DNA of 64,000 nucleotides from Macquaria australasica (taxonomy: Eukaryota; Chordata; Actinopteri; Centrarchiformes; Percichthyidae), in NCBI GenBank assembly GCA_005408345.1, contig SEMN01000457.1, forward strand, positions 186,001-250,000, written 5' to 3'. Shown piece by piece: positions 20,160 through 31,849 of the stretch. Below the pieces are notes generated by a model, which was given only the letters and a program-made list of their open reading frames with translations, made no database searches and had not been told where the DNA came from. The stretch's first letter is position 1. Each line of letters opens with the position of its first letter. A program made the position numbers and the translations under genes.

Positions 20160-22190
20160 CTACTCTGCTCTTAGGGTTCACTCTTTTCTTTCTAATCCTA
20201 AATACTGTGCTATATGTAATTCTCCAATGTGTAAGTGGTATTTTAAAGGTTTTCTACGCACAGAGCTATGACAAAGCATAAAAAGGTGACAGAGCCTGTC
20301 AGAAACCAGAGTTTATGGCTAAGTGTTGTTGGGGGTCTCCTAATGAGAAATTGACAGTCTTGAGTTTTGCCCTCCATCCCCATCAGAGTCATAGCTTTGG
20401 CAGAGACAGATGAGGGCCCGTCCAGCCATGATGGATGGCCATTCTGATGAAGAGGACCCAGCCAGGTCCCACAGCGGCAGGAAATGAGACAGCCGTCACT
20501 CCTCCCTTGACAATTCAATCAAAGAATCCACCAATCATATTCAGCCAAAACAGCAACCTCGGCCCCCGCAGTCAGAGCGCATTACCAGTCTGTCAAGGAT
20601 CCAGAAGAGAGAGCTGTCTAACGATGGATAAAGGAGTGATCTTAACCCCCCCAACTCTTACGCCCAATATGGACTAATTCTGGATTAACACCACGGGCTA
20701 ATGGGAATAATTCATCACGTCTATGACGACAGTGGCTGATACTTACAGAGCAAAGGTCTTAAATCTTAGTTAAGATATTGGAAAGGAAGATGTTAATGGG
20801 AAGTATTAGAAAGTGAACCAGAACCACCAGAACCAGTAGGACCATCAGCTCAATAAGCAAAGGTAAAATGAGGACCTCAAGCAGGTTAAGAAAAAGCAAA
20901 CTTCTGTTGAATTAAGGAAGTCGAAATATGAAGTGTTCTATTCACCTCTTCCCATATCTCCTGCTCAATCACTGTGATTGTGGATATGCTCAAATCATTT
21001 TGAATTTTGCAATCATAATCTGCCATTACTGCAGTTAATATACAGCAAAGCACTCATTCACAATTTGTTCTTTATAGTTGGTAATTTGGATATAAGCAAT
21101 AATGAATTTTTGGGGATTTACGCACTGAAACTATTTTTCAGGGGAACAGCCAGGAGGGTTGGGGGCTTTTGTGCTGCACAACAGTTCGGTGGGTATGCAG
21201 TTGGATCATGGTGCTGCTGGAGATGGGTGGCTTATTGCTAAGTGTTATAATATTATAGATTTTTCAACGTAAATCCAAATTTTAATTCAGATGATCGTGG
21301 CTATCCGCTACTATCGTGGCTTATGACGCCACTTACCAACCCTCAGACCTAGCAGGCCCCCCCCCCAATGTCTATAACATGGTTACGCCCTTGCGGATAT
21401 ACTATATGGAGAGGCGATTAAAGAATGTAAATCCATTGAATGGCTATTGCTGAAAACATCCCGGCCATAAATAGAAAAAATTTAATCTTTAGAAGACAAG
21501 GTCGAGTTACTCGAAGCACCTATTGTGCTTTCACTCTTGTTCTAATGTGTAAAAATTAGTTAATTTCTAGCTCTGCCCTGCCGTCCACGTTCCTGTGTTC
21601 AATACTTGTGTAACTGTTACAGTGGGGGAACAATTATTTGGCATCAGAGCTGCATCCTCTATCTACCACGCCTTTTCTTGCTCTCAGCAACCAAACTACT
21701 ATTGATCGTTATAACTACCTCCCTCTTCTCTTACTGTGTGTTTTTGTTTCCCTCTTTCAGCCCTACTAGGAGAAACTCACACTGCTAAACACACATTCTT
21801 TTCCCACTACAGCTGTTTAATAATTTTACCTATTGCATAATTGTTTCCTTGGCATGATGTAATCCTGACTTTATACAAATGGGAGAGAGCTGTGATTTGT
21901 TTCATGCTAGCAGTAAAGCTGTGGTGCTGTGGTCCTAATGGGAGCTGTGGCTGTGTGTGAGTCATCCTCCGCAGGCTCTTATGCTTGTCTCTATTCATCC
22001 CCCCGAGGAAGGCTGGGAGGGAAAGGAGCAGTCAGGAGGAAAAGCACTGTGTCTCAGCAATGATGCACACGACAGACTAGCCTGTATATTCACACTGACA
22101 TACTTTCCATAGACTGGTTTTTAACTTCTTTGGCTGGGCAGTACACTAAATATTATCAGAGAATATTAGAATTTTTACAGAAATGGAATT
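20160..22190. other. Intronic sequence with no recognised feature
   Basis: No exon with splice support and no resolved repeat. Frames on either strand are under 100 codons and lack family features. Confidence 0.4.
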
Positions 22191-22194
22191 ACAG

Positions 22195-22490
22195 TCACTG
22201 TAGTCTGACTCGCAGGAAGTAGACTGTGGGTATAAGCCTGCCATTGGCCGACTATTTTAGCTGCGTGTTACCGTTTACACTACTTTGCAAGAGCACCGTC
22301 ACTGCATCCTGGGCTTAGTGCCACCCAAGGTGATCAAAATTGATTGTGATTGGTTTGAAGAAATACAAACAAGCCAGAGGGTTTTTACCCCTAGACCAGA
22401 ATGATAATGGGTTCAGCCAGACCTTTCTCCAGGCACAGCGCTAAAATGAAGTGTGGAGATAGGTCTAGCTGGCTAATCTACTGCATGTGT
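22195..22490. repeat. Family B copy 2 (related to 14848-15110)
   Basis: Shared blocks in order: GTCTGACTC, GTAGACTGTGGGTAT, AGCCTGCCATTGGCC, TACAAACAAGCCAG, AAGTGTGGAGATAGGT. Here no clear target duplication was found. Confidence 0.75.
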
Positions 22491-22797
22491 AACAAAAATG
22501 TGTTTCCTGGCAATAATTAAGCCACTAGACTGAACATAGACAATGCTAACACAAATGGCTATATTGGACACTGAAATATCTGCTCTAAAAGGTAAAAAAA
22601 TATATATATTTTATTTATCATTATTGGGATAAAACATATAATAGTATGGATTTCAGGTGGTAATCAACCAACTGTACTAAAATATCGTCAATTAAATGGT
22701 AATGGTAATTAAATGAAAATATTGTGCTTTTCTGTGCCACCTGCTAGTGTAACATAGTCCCACTGTAACTATTCAATGCTGAAAAAAATGATTATTA

Positions 22798-24405
22798 CAC
22801 AGTGCCAAGAAAAAGAGAGTGAACCCTTTGGAATTACTTGGTTTTCTGCTTTATTTGCTAAGGAAATGTTATCTGATCTTCATCAAATTCACATGTATAG
22901 ACAAACATAATAGGCTTAAGCTAATAAAACAGAAACTATTATAATTTTTCATGTATTTATTGAACACACCCAATGAACATTCACAGTGCTGGTGGAAAAA
23001 GGAAGTGAATCATTGGATTTAAAATCTGGTTGAACCTCCTTTGGCAGCAATGACCTCAATCAAATGCTTCCAGTGGCTGTGGATGAGACCTGCACGCCAC
23101 TTAGAGGGAATTTTGGCCCATTCCTCCCTGCAAAGCTGTTTTAGTTTCACAAGGTTCTTTGGATGTTTGCTGTAAATGGCTCACTTGAAGTCTGTCCACA
23201 GAATTTCTATTGGGTTGAGGTCTGGGCTTTGAATGGGTCACTCCAAAAGGTAGATTTTCTTTTTGTGGAGCCATTCTGGGGTAGATTTACTTTGGTGGTT
23301 TGGGTCATTGTCCTGTTGCATAACCCAACCTCTAGTGAGCTTCAGCTGGCGGACTGACACCCTGACATTTTCTTGTAAGATGTCTTGGTAAACTTGGAAA
23401 TTCATCCTCCCCTCAGTGAGTGCAAGTTGTCCAGGCCCTGAGGCAGCAAAGTAGCCCCAAATTAAAATGCTCCCTCCACCGTACTTTACCGTTGGGATGA
23501 TGTTTTCGTGACAATATTCCATGCCTTTCTTATGCCAGATGTAGTGCTGTGTTTTCTTCCCAAACAACTTAGTCTCATCCGTCCACAAAACATTCTCCCA
23601 GTAGTGTTGTGGAGTGTCTAGATGCTCTTTGGCAGTCTTCAGGTGTGCAACAGTGGGTTTTTTTGCAGAGCAATGGCTTCCTCCATGGTGTCCTGCCATG
23701 GTCTGTTCAAAGTTTTGCATATGGTGGACTTATGAACAGAGATGTTAACCTGTTCCACTGACTTCTTTAGGCCTTTGGCTGTGACTCAAGGGTTCTTTCT
23801 TTACCACATATAGTATACTAGTATAGTATCATTGTGCCCTTGCAGTGCTTGCTGGGCGGCCATTTCTAGGGAGATTTGTGACAGTTCTCAGTCTCCTCCA
23901 TTTGCAGACAACTTGTATGACTGTGGATGGATTAATATCTAAAGTCTAAAGCGATGACTCTGTAACTCTTTCCACTTTTATATAAATCAGTTATTATTGA
24001 TCTAAGGTCTTCAGAGAGGTATGTCCTTCGAGACATGGTTCACATCAGCTGAGGCATCTTGTGAATAGCAAACTCAAAGAGATAGAGTGGTTTTTATAAG
24101 TCAAAGTAGCTCTAATCACCTCCAAACCTGTTACATTGATTAGAAACCAGGTTTGCAAATTACTGAATTAAATAAGCTTGTTGAGGTGATTAGCCTAGAG
24201 GTTGACTTAGTTTTTCCAACCTACACTTTGAATGTTTTAATGATGTATTCAATATGGACCAGAACAATACAATAATTGGTGTTTTATTAGTTAAAACAGA
24301 TTGTGTTTGGTCAGTGTTGTAACTTGAATGAGGATCAGAACACATTAATAAATAAATGCAAGTAATTCCAAACAGTTCACTCTCTTTTTCTTGGCAGTGT
24401 CTGTG
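22798..24405 (-). mobile_element. Tc1-like DNA transposon, about 1.6 kb
   Basis: Terminal inverted repeats CACAGTGCCAAGAAAAAGAGAGTGAA (left) and the complement of GTTCACTCTCTTTTTCTTGGCAGTG (right) frame a minus-strand transposase. The left end follows a TA, the Tc1/mariner target. Length fits an autonomous Tc1 element. The transposase is broken. Confidence 0.9.
23190..23720 (-). pseudogene. Tc1-like transposase with in-frame nonsense codon
   Basis: The minus-strand frame shows LWTDETKLFG (first catalytic Asp), GGSILIWGYF and MQQDNDPNHQSK (second Asp). It then meets a TGA at about 23238. Directly after the TGA, in the same frame, comes PIQSPDLNPIE, holding the third acidic residue, so the stop replaces the Trp expected in that motif. 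Transposase would cut and rejoin the TIRs. The N-terminal DNA-binding part upstream (above 23720) is also decayed. Confidence 0.85.
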
Positions 24406-24490
24406 TTAAATAACCAGGTGCACAAATGTTATTATTAACTACAGTAGTAAATTACCATTTTGTTTCACTTCATACAGTTAGCCTGACATT

Positions 24491-25055
24491 TGCTGTGTCT
24501 CAATTTGGATACTCCCGTTAGTACACATACAGTATACTGTGTACACTATGTATTGACTTGTGTAGTGCGTTCATTTTGACAGGGTAGTGTTGTCCCAAAT
24601 CGAATACTGCTGTTGTGCGCTTACTGGAAATGACGATCTCAACCTTTGACCGCGTCTTCTTCTTCTTCTTTTTAATGACGGATTGCAACCGGGCGGAGCA
24701 TTATTGCCAACATTTTACCGCGATTGCCACACGCTGAAATATCTGCCAGCTTGTTTGCTCACTTGACTTCAATTCAATTATATTAAAAATGAATAAAAAA
24801 TGAATGTGCTTTTACTTTTAGCCGTGACAATCGCAACCGCGGCCGCCATTGTCATACGTTGGTGGTCCTCCCCTTCCGCTACGTAGCCAAAATGGCGACC
24901 TTTGAGGGTGAGAAATGTGCAGCGTTCCACACTCAACTTTCTGACTGTTATGAGTACATCATCCGGGTACTCATAGTACACTGCCATAACTGTCAGTGTG
25001 AACGCACTTATGCACTCAAAATATTGAATATAAGAACGTGATTTGAGACACAGCA
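24491..25055. mobile_element. MITE with TGCTGTGTCTCAA terminal inverted repeats
   Basis: The left end TGCTGTGTCTCAA and right end TTGAGACACAGCA are exact inverses. Both are flanked by ATT, a possible 3-bp target duplication. The 565-bp element has no transposase. The 3-bp duplication suggests a PIF/Harbinger-related type, but that is inference. Confidence 0.75.
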
Positions 25056-25184
25056 ATTATGTTCATGTTAGATGAGTTCTATGTAGAAGGAGGAATTACT
25101 TTATTTTGCCCTAACCAATCAGTGGTGAGTGACGTATGTGTCCCGCTGGTGTCAGCGTGTTGATTTAAGACTTGTTATCTCTGT

Positions 25185-25320
25185 AAGTTAAATGCACTGC
25201 ATTTATATAGCTCTTTCATTCACCCATTCACTCTTGCTAAACAACACTTCCACATGTGGACAGGAGGAGCTGGGGCTCAAACCACCAACCCTGTGATCCT
25301 GTGAGCGGCCCACAGCCTAT
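25185..25320 (+). repeat. SINE/LINE-type tail repeat fragment
   Basis: TGCATTTATATAGCTCTTTCATTCACCC... ACATGTGGACAGGAGGAGC... AACCACCAACCCTG resembles a widespread fish interspersed repeat with the TTTATATAGC motif. A shorter TTTATATAGCGCCTTTCA piece lies at 48480. Confidence 0.55.
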
Positions 25321-25641
25321 ACGATAAGGAATGTAAATAGCTTGCTAGCTATGTAGGAAGATGGTGTCCCCATTCATAATCTCGCCCACAAAGCTCTGAT
25401 TGGTCAAGTGTTGCTGCAACCAGGGGAAACAGCTGTCAGTAAGTACAACACCAACCTACTTGAATCTCTGACAAATATGAGATGTGAGCGGTGATTCAGA
25501 GATTCTGAAACCAGGCTAGGCATATACCCTGTGTATAATACACTGAAGTTACAGTCTAGAGCCAACAGTACATCCCCTAACAGACATGGTGCTTTAGAAA
25601 CAGCATTTAGGCCCAGATTTGTTTCCTTTAAGTGGACTCAC

Positions 25642-25829
25642 GTTGTAGAGGATGTCCACCCATCCCTCCATGGTGATGCACTGGAAAACGGTGAGAACAG
25701 CGAAGAGGATATTGTCAAAGTTGGTGATGCCAAAGCTGGGTCCGATCCAGTACTCCCTACAGATGGTGCCATTGTCGCAGGTCCTTGCCGGAGCCTCCAG
25801 GCCACAGGGGAAATCTGCTGCCTGCTCCC
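25642..25829 (-). CDS. cacna1b: Cav2.2-like calcium channel, exon 6 (domain I pore loop)
   Basis: The exon is 188 bp. Acceptor CTGTAG precedes 25829 and donor GTGAGT starts at 25641. It begins with the last two bases of a Gly codon shared with exon 5 and ends LYN in phase 0. It encodes the extracellular turret (DFPCGLEAPARTC, CREYW) and the P-loop GITNFDNILFAVLTVFQ followed by CITMEGW, whose Glu is the domain I selectivity-filter residue that binds calcium. The turret wording (EAPAR, CREYW, FGITNFDN) favours Cav2.2 over Cav2.1 or Cav2.3. Nothing in this exon is broken. Confidence 0.95.
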
Positions 25830-27229
25830 CTACAGCCACAAACACACACAAACATATACATTCACACACTGTCACATACACAGAAATACACAAACATGCT
25901 GAGGTATTTTTAGAGAAGGCTGGGGATGTATTATGGTTGTGCTAAGATACAGAAAAACATGCCATCTCATGCATAATTTACGGGTTCAACTACAATGATA
26001 CACAAGATGACAACATTTAAGCAGAGTACATTTGATATAATTTCCAGTGACTTACGATTAGAGTTCGCTCAGTTCTACTCTGATCCACATTCTTCATTTA
26101 TCTTTGCACTTTATTTACCGAATGTTGTCATTCTGTGTCTACATAGTGTCCTTCTATTGTAGTTTTTTTCTGTCTACTTTGTACATACATCTATTGCATA
26201 AAGGTCTTTAAATTGAACTGAACTGGATTCTCACATTTTTGCCCCCTATACCCTATCAGTCTCCTGTAATATTGATTACATACTATTTCATACTACAGCT
26301 GCCCAATGAACATACTATAGTAGGCTTGGAGATCAAAATTAGTGAAGTAATTTAGATATGTTTCACAGCTAAATAAAATATATGCTGCATCTATAGTGTT
26401 CTATTGAGAGAGGAGTGTCAGTATGGATCTGTTGGGCTGGAAGGTTTGGACAGAATTTATTCAGCCTCTCTGCATTAGTTTGCATCCAACAGCAGCACGC
26501 ATGATGTGTGATGCACCTGAGAAATGTCTCTGAAAACAAAAGCAACCAACCAAAGCTAATTCTGCACAGTGTCAATGTGGAAAACGGCAAAGGTCTCATT
26601 GTTTGTTCATGCCGGTCTATGAAATTAAAATTATTTTTACAAATTTCCAATGAAGAATACAAATAATAAAACCAATTCCAGTACCCACCCTCCCAACAGC
26701 CCTCCTACATCCCTTAGCCAGCTAGCCTGGTTCAATATGGATATATACTTCAGAGAGTGTTTAAGACCTGAAGCTTTTAGACCAGTCATTTTGCATCTTC
26801 AAAAAAAGGCAAAGCTGTGAAACAGGTCGGCCTCTTGTCCCTTTTTTGAACACATATCATATATTGGAGAAATTTGAGGCTAACTGAAATAAATCATAGA
26901 AGAGGGGCATCCTCTTATAAAAACTTGTTTGTTAGTCACAACATCTGTCTGGAAAGGGAGTTAAAGCCTTTTCAAAATTAGGTGCATCAGTATACACATA
27001 GTTTGTACTTTGCAGAAACCTCAGTAAGTTACTTGACAATGGGGAGTTTTTGACAGCTGGAGCACAATAAACAAAGGAGCAGAAATGGATCAGGTTTATG
27101 TTACTATACAAGCCATTAAAAAAGCCTCAATCAGTTCTTAGCTATGACATAGGGCTGATCAAGGTTCTATCAACTTATGCCTAGGTTAACAACAAGAACT
27201 TGTTCATCCCTTGTTCTCCTCTTGCTTAC
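25830..27229 (-). other. Channel intron between exons 5 and 6 (1.4 kb)
   Basis: It is bounded by donor GTAAGC at 27229 and acceptor CTGTAG at 25830. A short CA-rich tract lies close to the acceptor on the plus strand (about 25838-25890). No transposon was recognised. Confidence 0.85.
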
Positions 27230-27382
27230 CTGTGTCTATCCTGAAGCAGGTGCGATGGAACTTGCCCATGTAGAAGTCGAGGCCAATGATGGCGAACATG
27301 AGGATGGCGAAGAAGAGCAGCAGGCCGATCTGCAGCAGTGGTACCATGGCTTTCATAATGGACTTCAATACCACCTGAAGAC
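27230..27382 (-). CDS. cacna1b: Cav2.2-like calcium channel, exon 5 (domain I S4-S5 linker and S5)
   Basis: The exon is 153 bp. Acceptor GCGTCAG precedes 27382 and donor GTAAGC starts at 27229. The first two bases complete a Ser codon begun in exon 4, and the last base begins a Gly codon finished in exon 6. It encodes LQVVLKSIMKAM (S4-S5 coupling helix) and VPLLQIGLLLFFAILMFAII, the S5 pore helix, then GLDFYMGKFHRTCF at the outer end. AMVPLLQ and AILMFAI match Cav2.2; Cav2.1 has Ile at these sites. Confidence 0.95.
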
Positions 27383-28458
27383 CTGACGCAGACAAGAGAA
27401 ACATGCTTTTGAAAACACAGGAGACCATTTTATTTTTATTTATTTATCTCTTTTTTGTTTTGCCAACCATAGTTGCTAACTCTATCTAGCTTTTAGAGCT
27501 AATATAGCAGTAACAATTGTTAAATTCTAAACCTTTCAACTGCACAATTACTCTTTAATTCAAGCTCTATGAACGCAGTCAGAGCCAAAGTGCTCCAATG
27601 TTCACTGCAAATCCAATGAAAGAAATAAAAGCAAAACAGGATAGAGGTCAGAAATTTAGCCAGAGCCAGACATACCAGTACTTTAAGTTATTAATAAAAT
27701 TTTCCAAATAGACCCTTAAACCATGAATAACATTAATGATGGATGGTTTTATTATATAAGTGTCCCAGTAAGCTATTCCAGTGAGCCAGGATGCTCAATA
27801 CCAACACCAGCCCTAAGTGGAATGCAGTCATCATTAATGTTATTAATTACACGCTTTTTCTGCTATGACTTGTCAAATGTCTGCTGTGTGTCTATTGTGT
27901 TTCAACATTTCCTTACACGCAATGCGTACGCAATGGTACATGTAAGCACTGTGGAAAAGACTACATGGTTTTCTCTCTTAGAGTCAAGGTGTTTATAGTG
28001 TTAATGGTCTACACCTTCTACCAGCACAGGCTTACCATCTGCATCTTTTTCTTTTTAAAGGAATAGTTGACCTTTTTGGAAAACACACTCACTCTGAGCA
28101 GCATATGAGAAGATGGCCCAAGCTGTGAGACACAATCTGCACAGGTTATGGGCTCTGAACAGACACAATGGTATCAAACTTGGCAACCTAACTGTGACGA
28201 CAAACCGACAAGAAATAAGTCCAGCACGTAACTCCCCCTAATAACAAAAATAGTTGTTTTTACATTTCTGGTGATGTGCGAATTAAAAAAATTACAATGT
28301 GTTAATTAGCCAGTTTCCAGTCTTTATGCTAAGCCAGGCTAACAACGTCCTGACTCTAACTCAGTTTCTGGAATCTCTTTGATAGTGCTGCATTATTATC
28401 AGTGCTACTAATTACACTAATTGTGATACAAATGTGATAAAAAGTGCAGTTCACTTAC
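27383..28458 (-). other. Channel intron between exons 4 and 5 (1.1 kb)
   Basis: It is bounded by donor GTAAGT at 28458 and acceptor GCGTCAG at 27383. It contains a family D repeat at 28055-28380. Confidence 0.85.
28055..28380 (+). repeat. Interspersed repeat, family D copy 1
   Basis: AAGGAATAGTTGACC at the start and TTTCCAGTCTTTATGCTAAGCCAGGCTAAC... CCTGACTCTAAC near the end recur in copies at 33033, 36560 and 61065. No coding capacity. It lies in the exon 4-5 intron of the channel gene. Confidence 0.75.
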
Positions 28459-28550
28459 TTGGAATGCCGGAGACCAATTTGAGCGGTCGCAGTACTCTGA
28501 CCGCCCTCAGTGTTCTTAGATCAAAATCTGCCCCCACAGTGGCCAGGATC
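28459..28550 (-). CDS. cacna1b: Cav2.2-like calcium channel, exon 4 (domain I S3-S4 voltage sensor)
   Basis: The exon is 92 bp, the size I expect for this exon in the Cav2 family. Acceptor GTGTGTGCAG precedes 28550 and donor GTAAGT starts at 28458. It encodes ILATVGADFD then LRTLRAVRVLRPLKLVSGIP, the S4 segment with basic residues at three-residue intervals that moves with membrane voltage. Phase 1 at both ends fits the neighbouring exon. In human Cav2.2 the loop reads TAGTD, here TVGAD. Exons 1-3 are not found upstream within 35 kb. Confidence 0.95.
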
Positions 28551-29339
28551 CTGCACACACAACAACAGGGGGTCAAGATTACAGGTACAACCACCACAGC
28601 ACAAACTGGTACTGCAGTATGTAGGTATATGACACTGATATTATTTGTAACAGCTTTTCTTCACACAAGGCGTTTTAGCCGCGTTGTGCAGTCGTCCATC
28701 TCACACGCACCTGACAGAACAGATAGGCTTTTGTAATCAATACAGCTGCTACACAGGATGCATAACAATGTTTTTACGCTTCTTTCAGCTGTATAGACAC
28801 AGTGTAAGGCACCATAAAAGGTTTAAAAGCTTCAAAATGTTGCATTTTTTAAAAAGATATAAATATCTACAAATATTACTCAGAACGTTGTACTATTGAC
28901 CCGTCAAACACAGCAGGAGTTGGCATGGCTGCATGTAAATGGGAATATTAGTGGAATATTCATTTTCATTAGCCATGTAAACAGCATAGTATTGTCTTTT
29001 TTGGAATAAGGGAAAAGACATAATATTTTGTGCATGTGATGAAGTGTGAACTGGAAAATTGTTTGATAATGCAGTATGTTGATGACCACCCACAGACAAA
29101 TTACTGGTTGAAATCTTGAAGCTTTTCAGAGGCTTTAAACACTCTGGTCATTTTAACAAAATCATCACTTCCACAACTTTTCATGTATTTTGGCAAACAT
29201 AAAAGTGCATAATACATCATCGGTGTCAACATCATGGAAAAAAACAGTTAATGTGTTAATCTTGTTTGTAGATGATGATTTTGGTGGACAATGAGTGAGA
29301 AAATTCTCAATTGTTGCTCATGACAGGATGCATGGCTGC

Positions 29340-29840
29340 TGACAGACACTGTTAAAGAGTCAGTCCTGTCACAGAGTTTAGCTTTAAGATTTGAAAATAA
29401 TATAGATATTTAGTTCATATTTAATTTCATTCAATGTCAGCATGTGAAAACAGTCATATAATGTCTTCTCTGAGTCTGAAGGAGCTTTGTCAAGTCTGAG
29501 AAAGTAATCCACAATGATGTCATATTGATGACATCATGTATACTTCGGGATTGGAATTGAGAACTATAATTTTTAACTGAAAGCTTGTGCTACCAACTGG
29601 GGGCACAGAGTTGGAAAGACATGGATGTGCACTACACAGAGGAGGTCCAATGAAGAAGCTATCCAGTTGCATTTTGGGAAGTGTAGGATCCAGTGGTTTT
29701 GGAGTTTACCAATATGAGGGACTAAAAATCAGGATATCCCAGACCCCAATCTTCTGATTTTGATCATTCTTTTTTTCAATCTGTCATGCCATCTCATGAA
29801 AGTGCAATACTAGATCACTGGAGTGACCCTTTAATATCTT
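29340..29840. repeat. Interspersed repeat, family E copy 1
   Basis: The block ATGTCTTCTCTGAGTCTGAAGGAG, then TTTGTCAAG, then GATGTCAT...GATGACATCAT matches 49470-49560 (ATGTCCTCTGTGGCTCTGGAGAAAC, TTTGTCAAG, GATGATGTCATCA). Ends are not resolved. Confidence 0.5.
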
Positions 29841-30104
29841 TAATATTACTACTACAATTACCACAACAAGTATTACCACAACTTCAGTTCCAACTGCTGC
29901 TAGTAAGTATTATTCTTACCTCTATCACTAGCAGTTTGACTACAAATCATTCTAATGCTCATAGGAAGGGGTTCTTTCATAAGTTTAACAGAACATTTTG
30001 TTTACTGATCAAAAGAAGATTCTAAAATAGTGAATAACCTTATGACCTTACGTGTTTATATATTAACAGGTTGCAGGTTATATACGTATACTGCCAATCG
30101 GCTT

Positions 30105-30312
30105 GCTACTGTAACTAAGTACATTTACTCAAGTACTGTACTTAAGTACAAATTTGAGGTACCTGTACTTTACTTGAGTATTTCCATTTTCTGCTACTTT
30201 TTACTTCTACTCTACTACATTTCAGAGGGAAATACGGTACTTTTTACTGCACTACATTCACAGTCAGCTATTGCTACTTTTACTTAAGTAAAGGATCTGA
30301 ATACGTCTTCCA
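30105..30312 (+). repeat. Interspersed repeat, family F copy 1 (TAAGTAC-rich)
   Basis: It starts GTAACTAAGTACATTTACTC, passes through AAGTACTGTACTTAAGTAC and ends CTTCCACCACTC. A shorter relative at 34570-34680 has GTACTTAAGTATTGTACTT and ends TTTCCACCACTG. Palindromic and TIR-like; non-coding. Confidence 0.7.
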
Positions 30313-30650
30313 CCACTCCCTCATTACGAGAGGAGCCCAGCTACCATTCAACAAAATCACCACTGTTTGCTGTCCTTGCTCCACAATGGTGGAATGAGCT
30401 CCCCGTTGCCATTGGGGCAGCAGAAACTGTCTATCGTCTGTGGCAGACTGAAAACTCATCTGTTCAGACTGCACCTTGGCCTATAGAACTTTTTTTTTTC
30501 TAAATGTAGCAGTTGAAGCAGTTCAGAATATTTGATGAAACTGATGTACTTGCATGATTCTTGCAAATTTGGGGTTGTATCCACATAATTTAATGCACTA
30601 AGCCACTTTGGATAAAAGCATCATCTAAATAAATATAATATAATGTAATG
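30313..30650 (+). mobile_element. L2-like LINE/SINE 3' end
   Basis: The + strand encodes VLAPQWWNELPV (about 30370), a motif seen at the C-terminus of fish L2-type repeats. The tail CACTTTGGATAAAAGCATCATCTAAATAAA follows at about 30600-30632. 5'-truncated and non-coding otherwise. Confidence 0.65.
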
Positions 30651-31261
30651 TAATCTACGAGAATAAGAATGTAGTGCTGATTTACTTTGTTTCCACTGAA
30701 TGTGAATACTGAGAGCTGGAAGTGTGCTTTGACATGCTGTCATGTAATCCCATGTGGGACAGGGTACTATGATCATATGACACAACAAATGTTTTCATTC
30801 ACCAGGGTAAATGTATTCAGAGAGCGTAGTGCTAATACAGTCCTGCCAGGGCCTCTTTGGTACAGCCAACCCTACGCAGTGTGTGCATCAGTCAGGAAGC
30901 CCAACATGTAGAATAGTAACTATCCCAGTGTGTTGGTATGCAGAGTGGTGTACAGGGGCCAGTGGAGGAAGAACAGCAGTTCTAAATGTAAACGTTAATC
31001 ATTCCCAGCAGACGTTCTTAATAAGCTTGACGTGACTCTTCCTGGCTGAGCTGCTACAGCAATAACTCTCTCTGTCTGTTTCCCACAGGGGGATTTTCTG
31101 CATGCTGAAGACAATTCTGCCCATATCCACCATTCTTCCTGCTCCAAAGCATCTGCCTGCACTTCACTCTTAACAGCAATGACACTGGGAAAGAGCAGAG
31201 AGGTTTTCTTTTACCAGCTTTCTCGTTTTCTATAGGAGCAGAAATGTGTAAGGCAAACCAG

Positions 31262-31480
31262 CCTTGTACATTTACATTTATTTTTGGCAGACGCTTTTGT
31301 CCAAAGTGACGTACGATCCAAGCCACAGTTGATCAAAGAGAAGCGTTCGAGAATAAGTGCCTCGACACAAGAGGCAAAAGGTTGCAGGTGCATACAATAT
31401 GGCAGAAGTGCAGAGGAAAAGAGAGGTTGTGGATTTTTTGAGTGAGAGATGGATGAATCTCAATCAGAGCAACAACATAT
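31262..31480 (-). repeat. L2-like tail repeat in reverse orientation
   Basis: CATTTACATTTATTTTTGGC then AGACGCTTTTGTCCAAAGTGAC is the reverse complement of the TTTGGATAAAAGC tail type at 30600. The following ~200 bp has no coding. Confidence 0.55.
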
Positions 31481-31529
31481 GTGACGTAGCGCTGAGTGAA
31501 TTCTGTTCTTATCAATAAAAGTGCAGTTG

Positions 31530-31840
31530 TTTGTTCTTCTTTTAGAGAAATTCTACCGTCCAGTTCCTTTCATACTGACACAATAGCAGATTCAGAACAT
31601 TCTACATCAGTGGCAGCCATCTTGGTTGTTTACATAAATGCCTCAACGGCGCTCCTCTGTACAGTCATCATATGATACCCGCCCCATATTACATAAACGG
31701 TTGTGATTGGCCCGACCCAGGTCAGGTCGGCTGGAAATCTGTCTGAATGGGAGGAGGACCAGACACATCTGCCAGAGCAAATGAAACATGAGCTCACAGT
31801 CATCTGGTTCCCAGGGTAGCTCTATTTGGCTTTGTGTTAA
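31530..31840 (-). repeat. Interspersed repeat, family G copy 1
   Basis: It is the reverse complement of 51650-51915: ACCGTCCAGTTCCTTTCATACTG, then CAACGG..., ATTACATAAACGGTTGTGATTGG, GGCTGGAAATCTGTCTGAATGG and CATCTGGTTCCCAGG. The two copies form an inverted pair about 20 kb apart. Confidence 0.8.
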
Positions 31841-31849
31841 GATTAGATT

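Larger units (their letters stand above)
7196..25641 (-). other. Channel intron between exons 6 and 7 (18.4 kb)
   Basis: It is bounded by donor GTGAGT at 25641 and acceptor TTTAG at 7196. The same human gene family has a small-exon layout here. The length comes from at least eight separate transposon insertions listed below. Confidence 0.85.

Noticed and set aside
25531..25945. Plus-strand frames over the exon 6 region
   Set aside because: They are antisense shadows of the channel pore exon, which has splice sites and family motifs on the minus strand.
27177..27386. Plus-strand 69-codon frame over exon 5
   Set aside because: Antisense shadow of channel exon 5.
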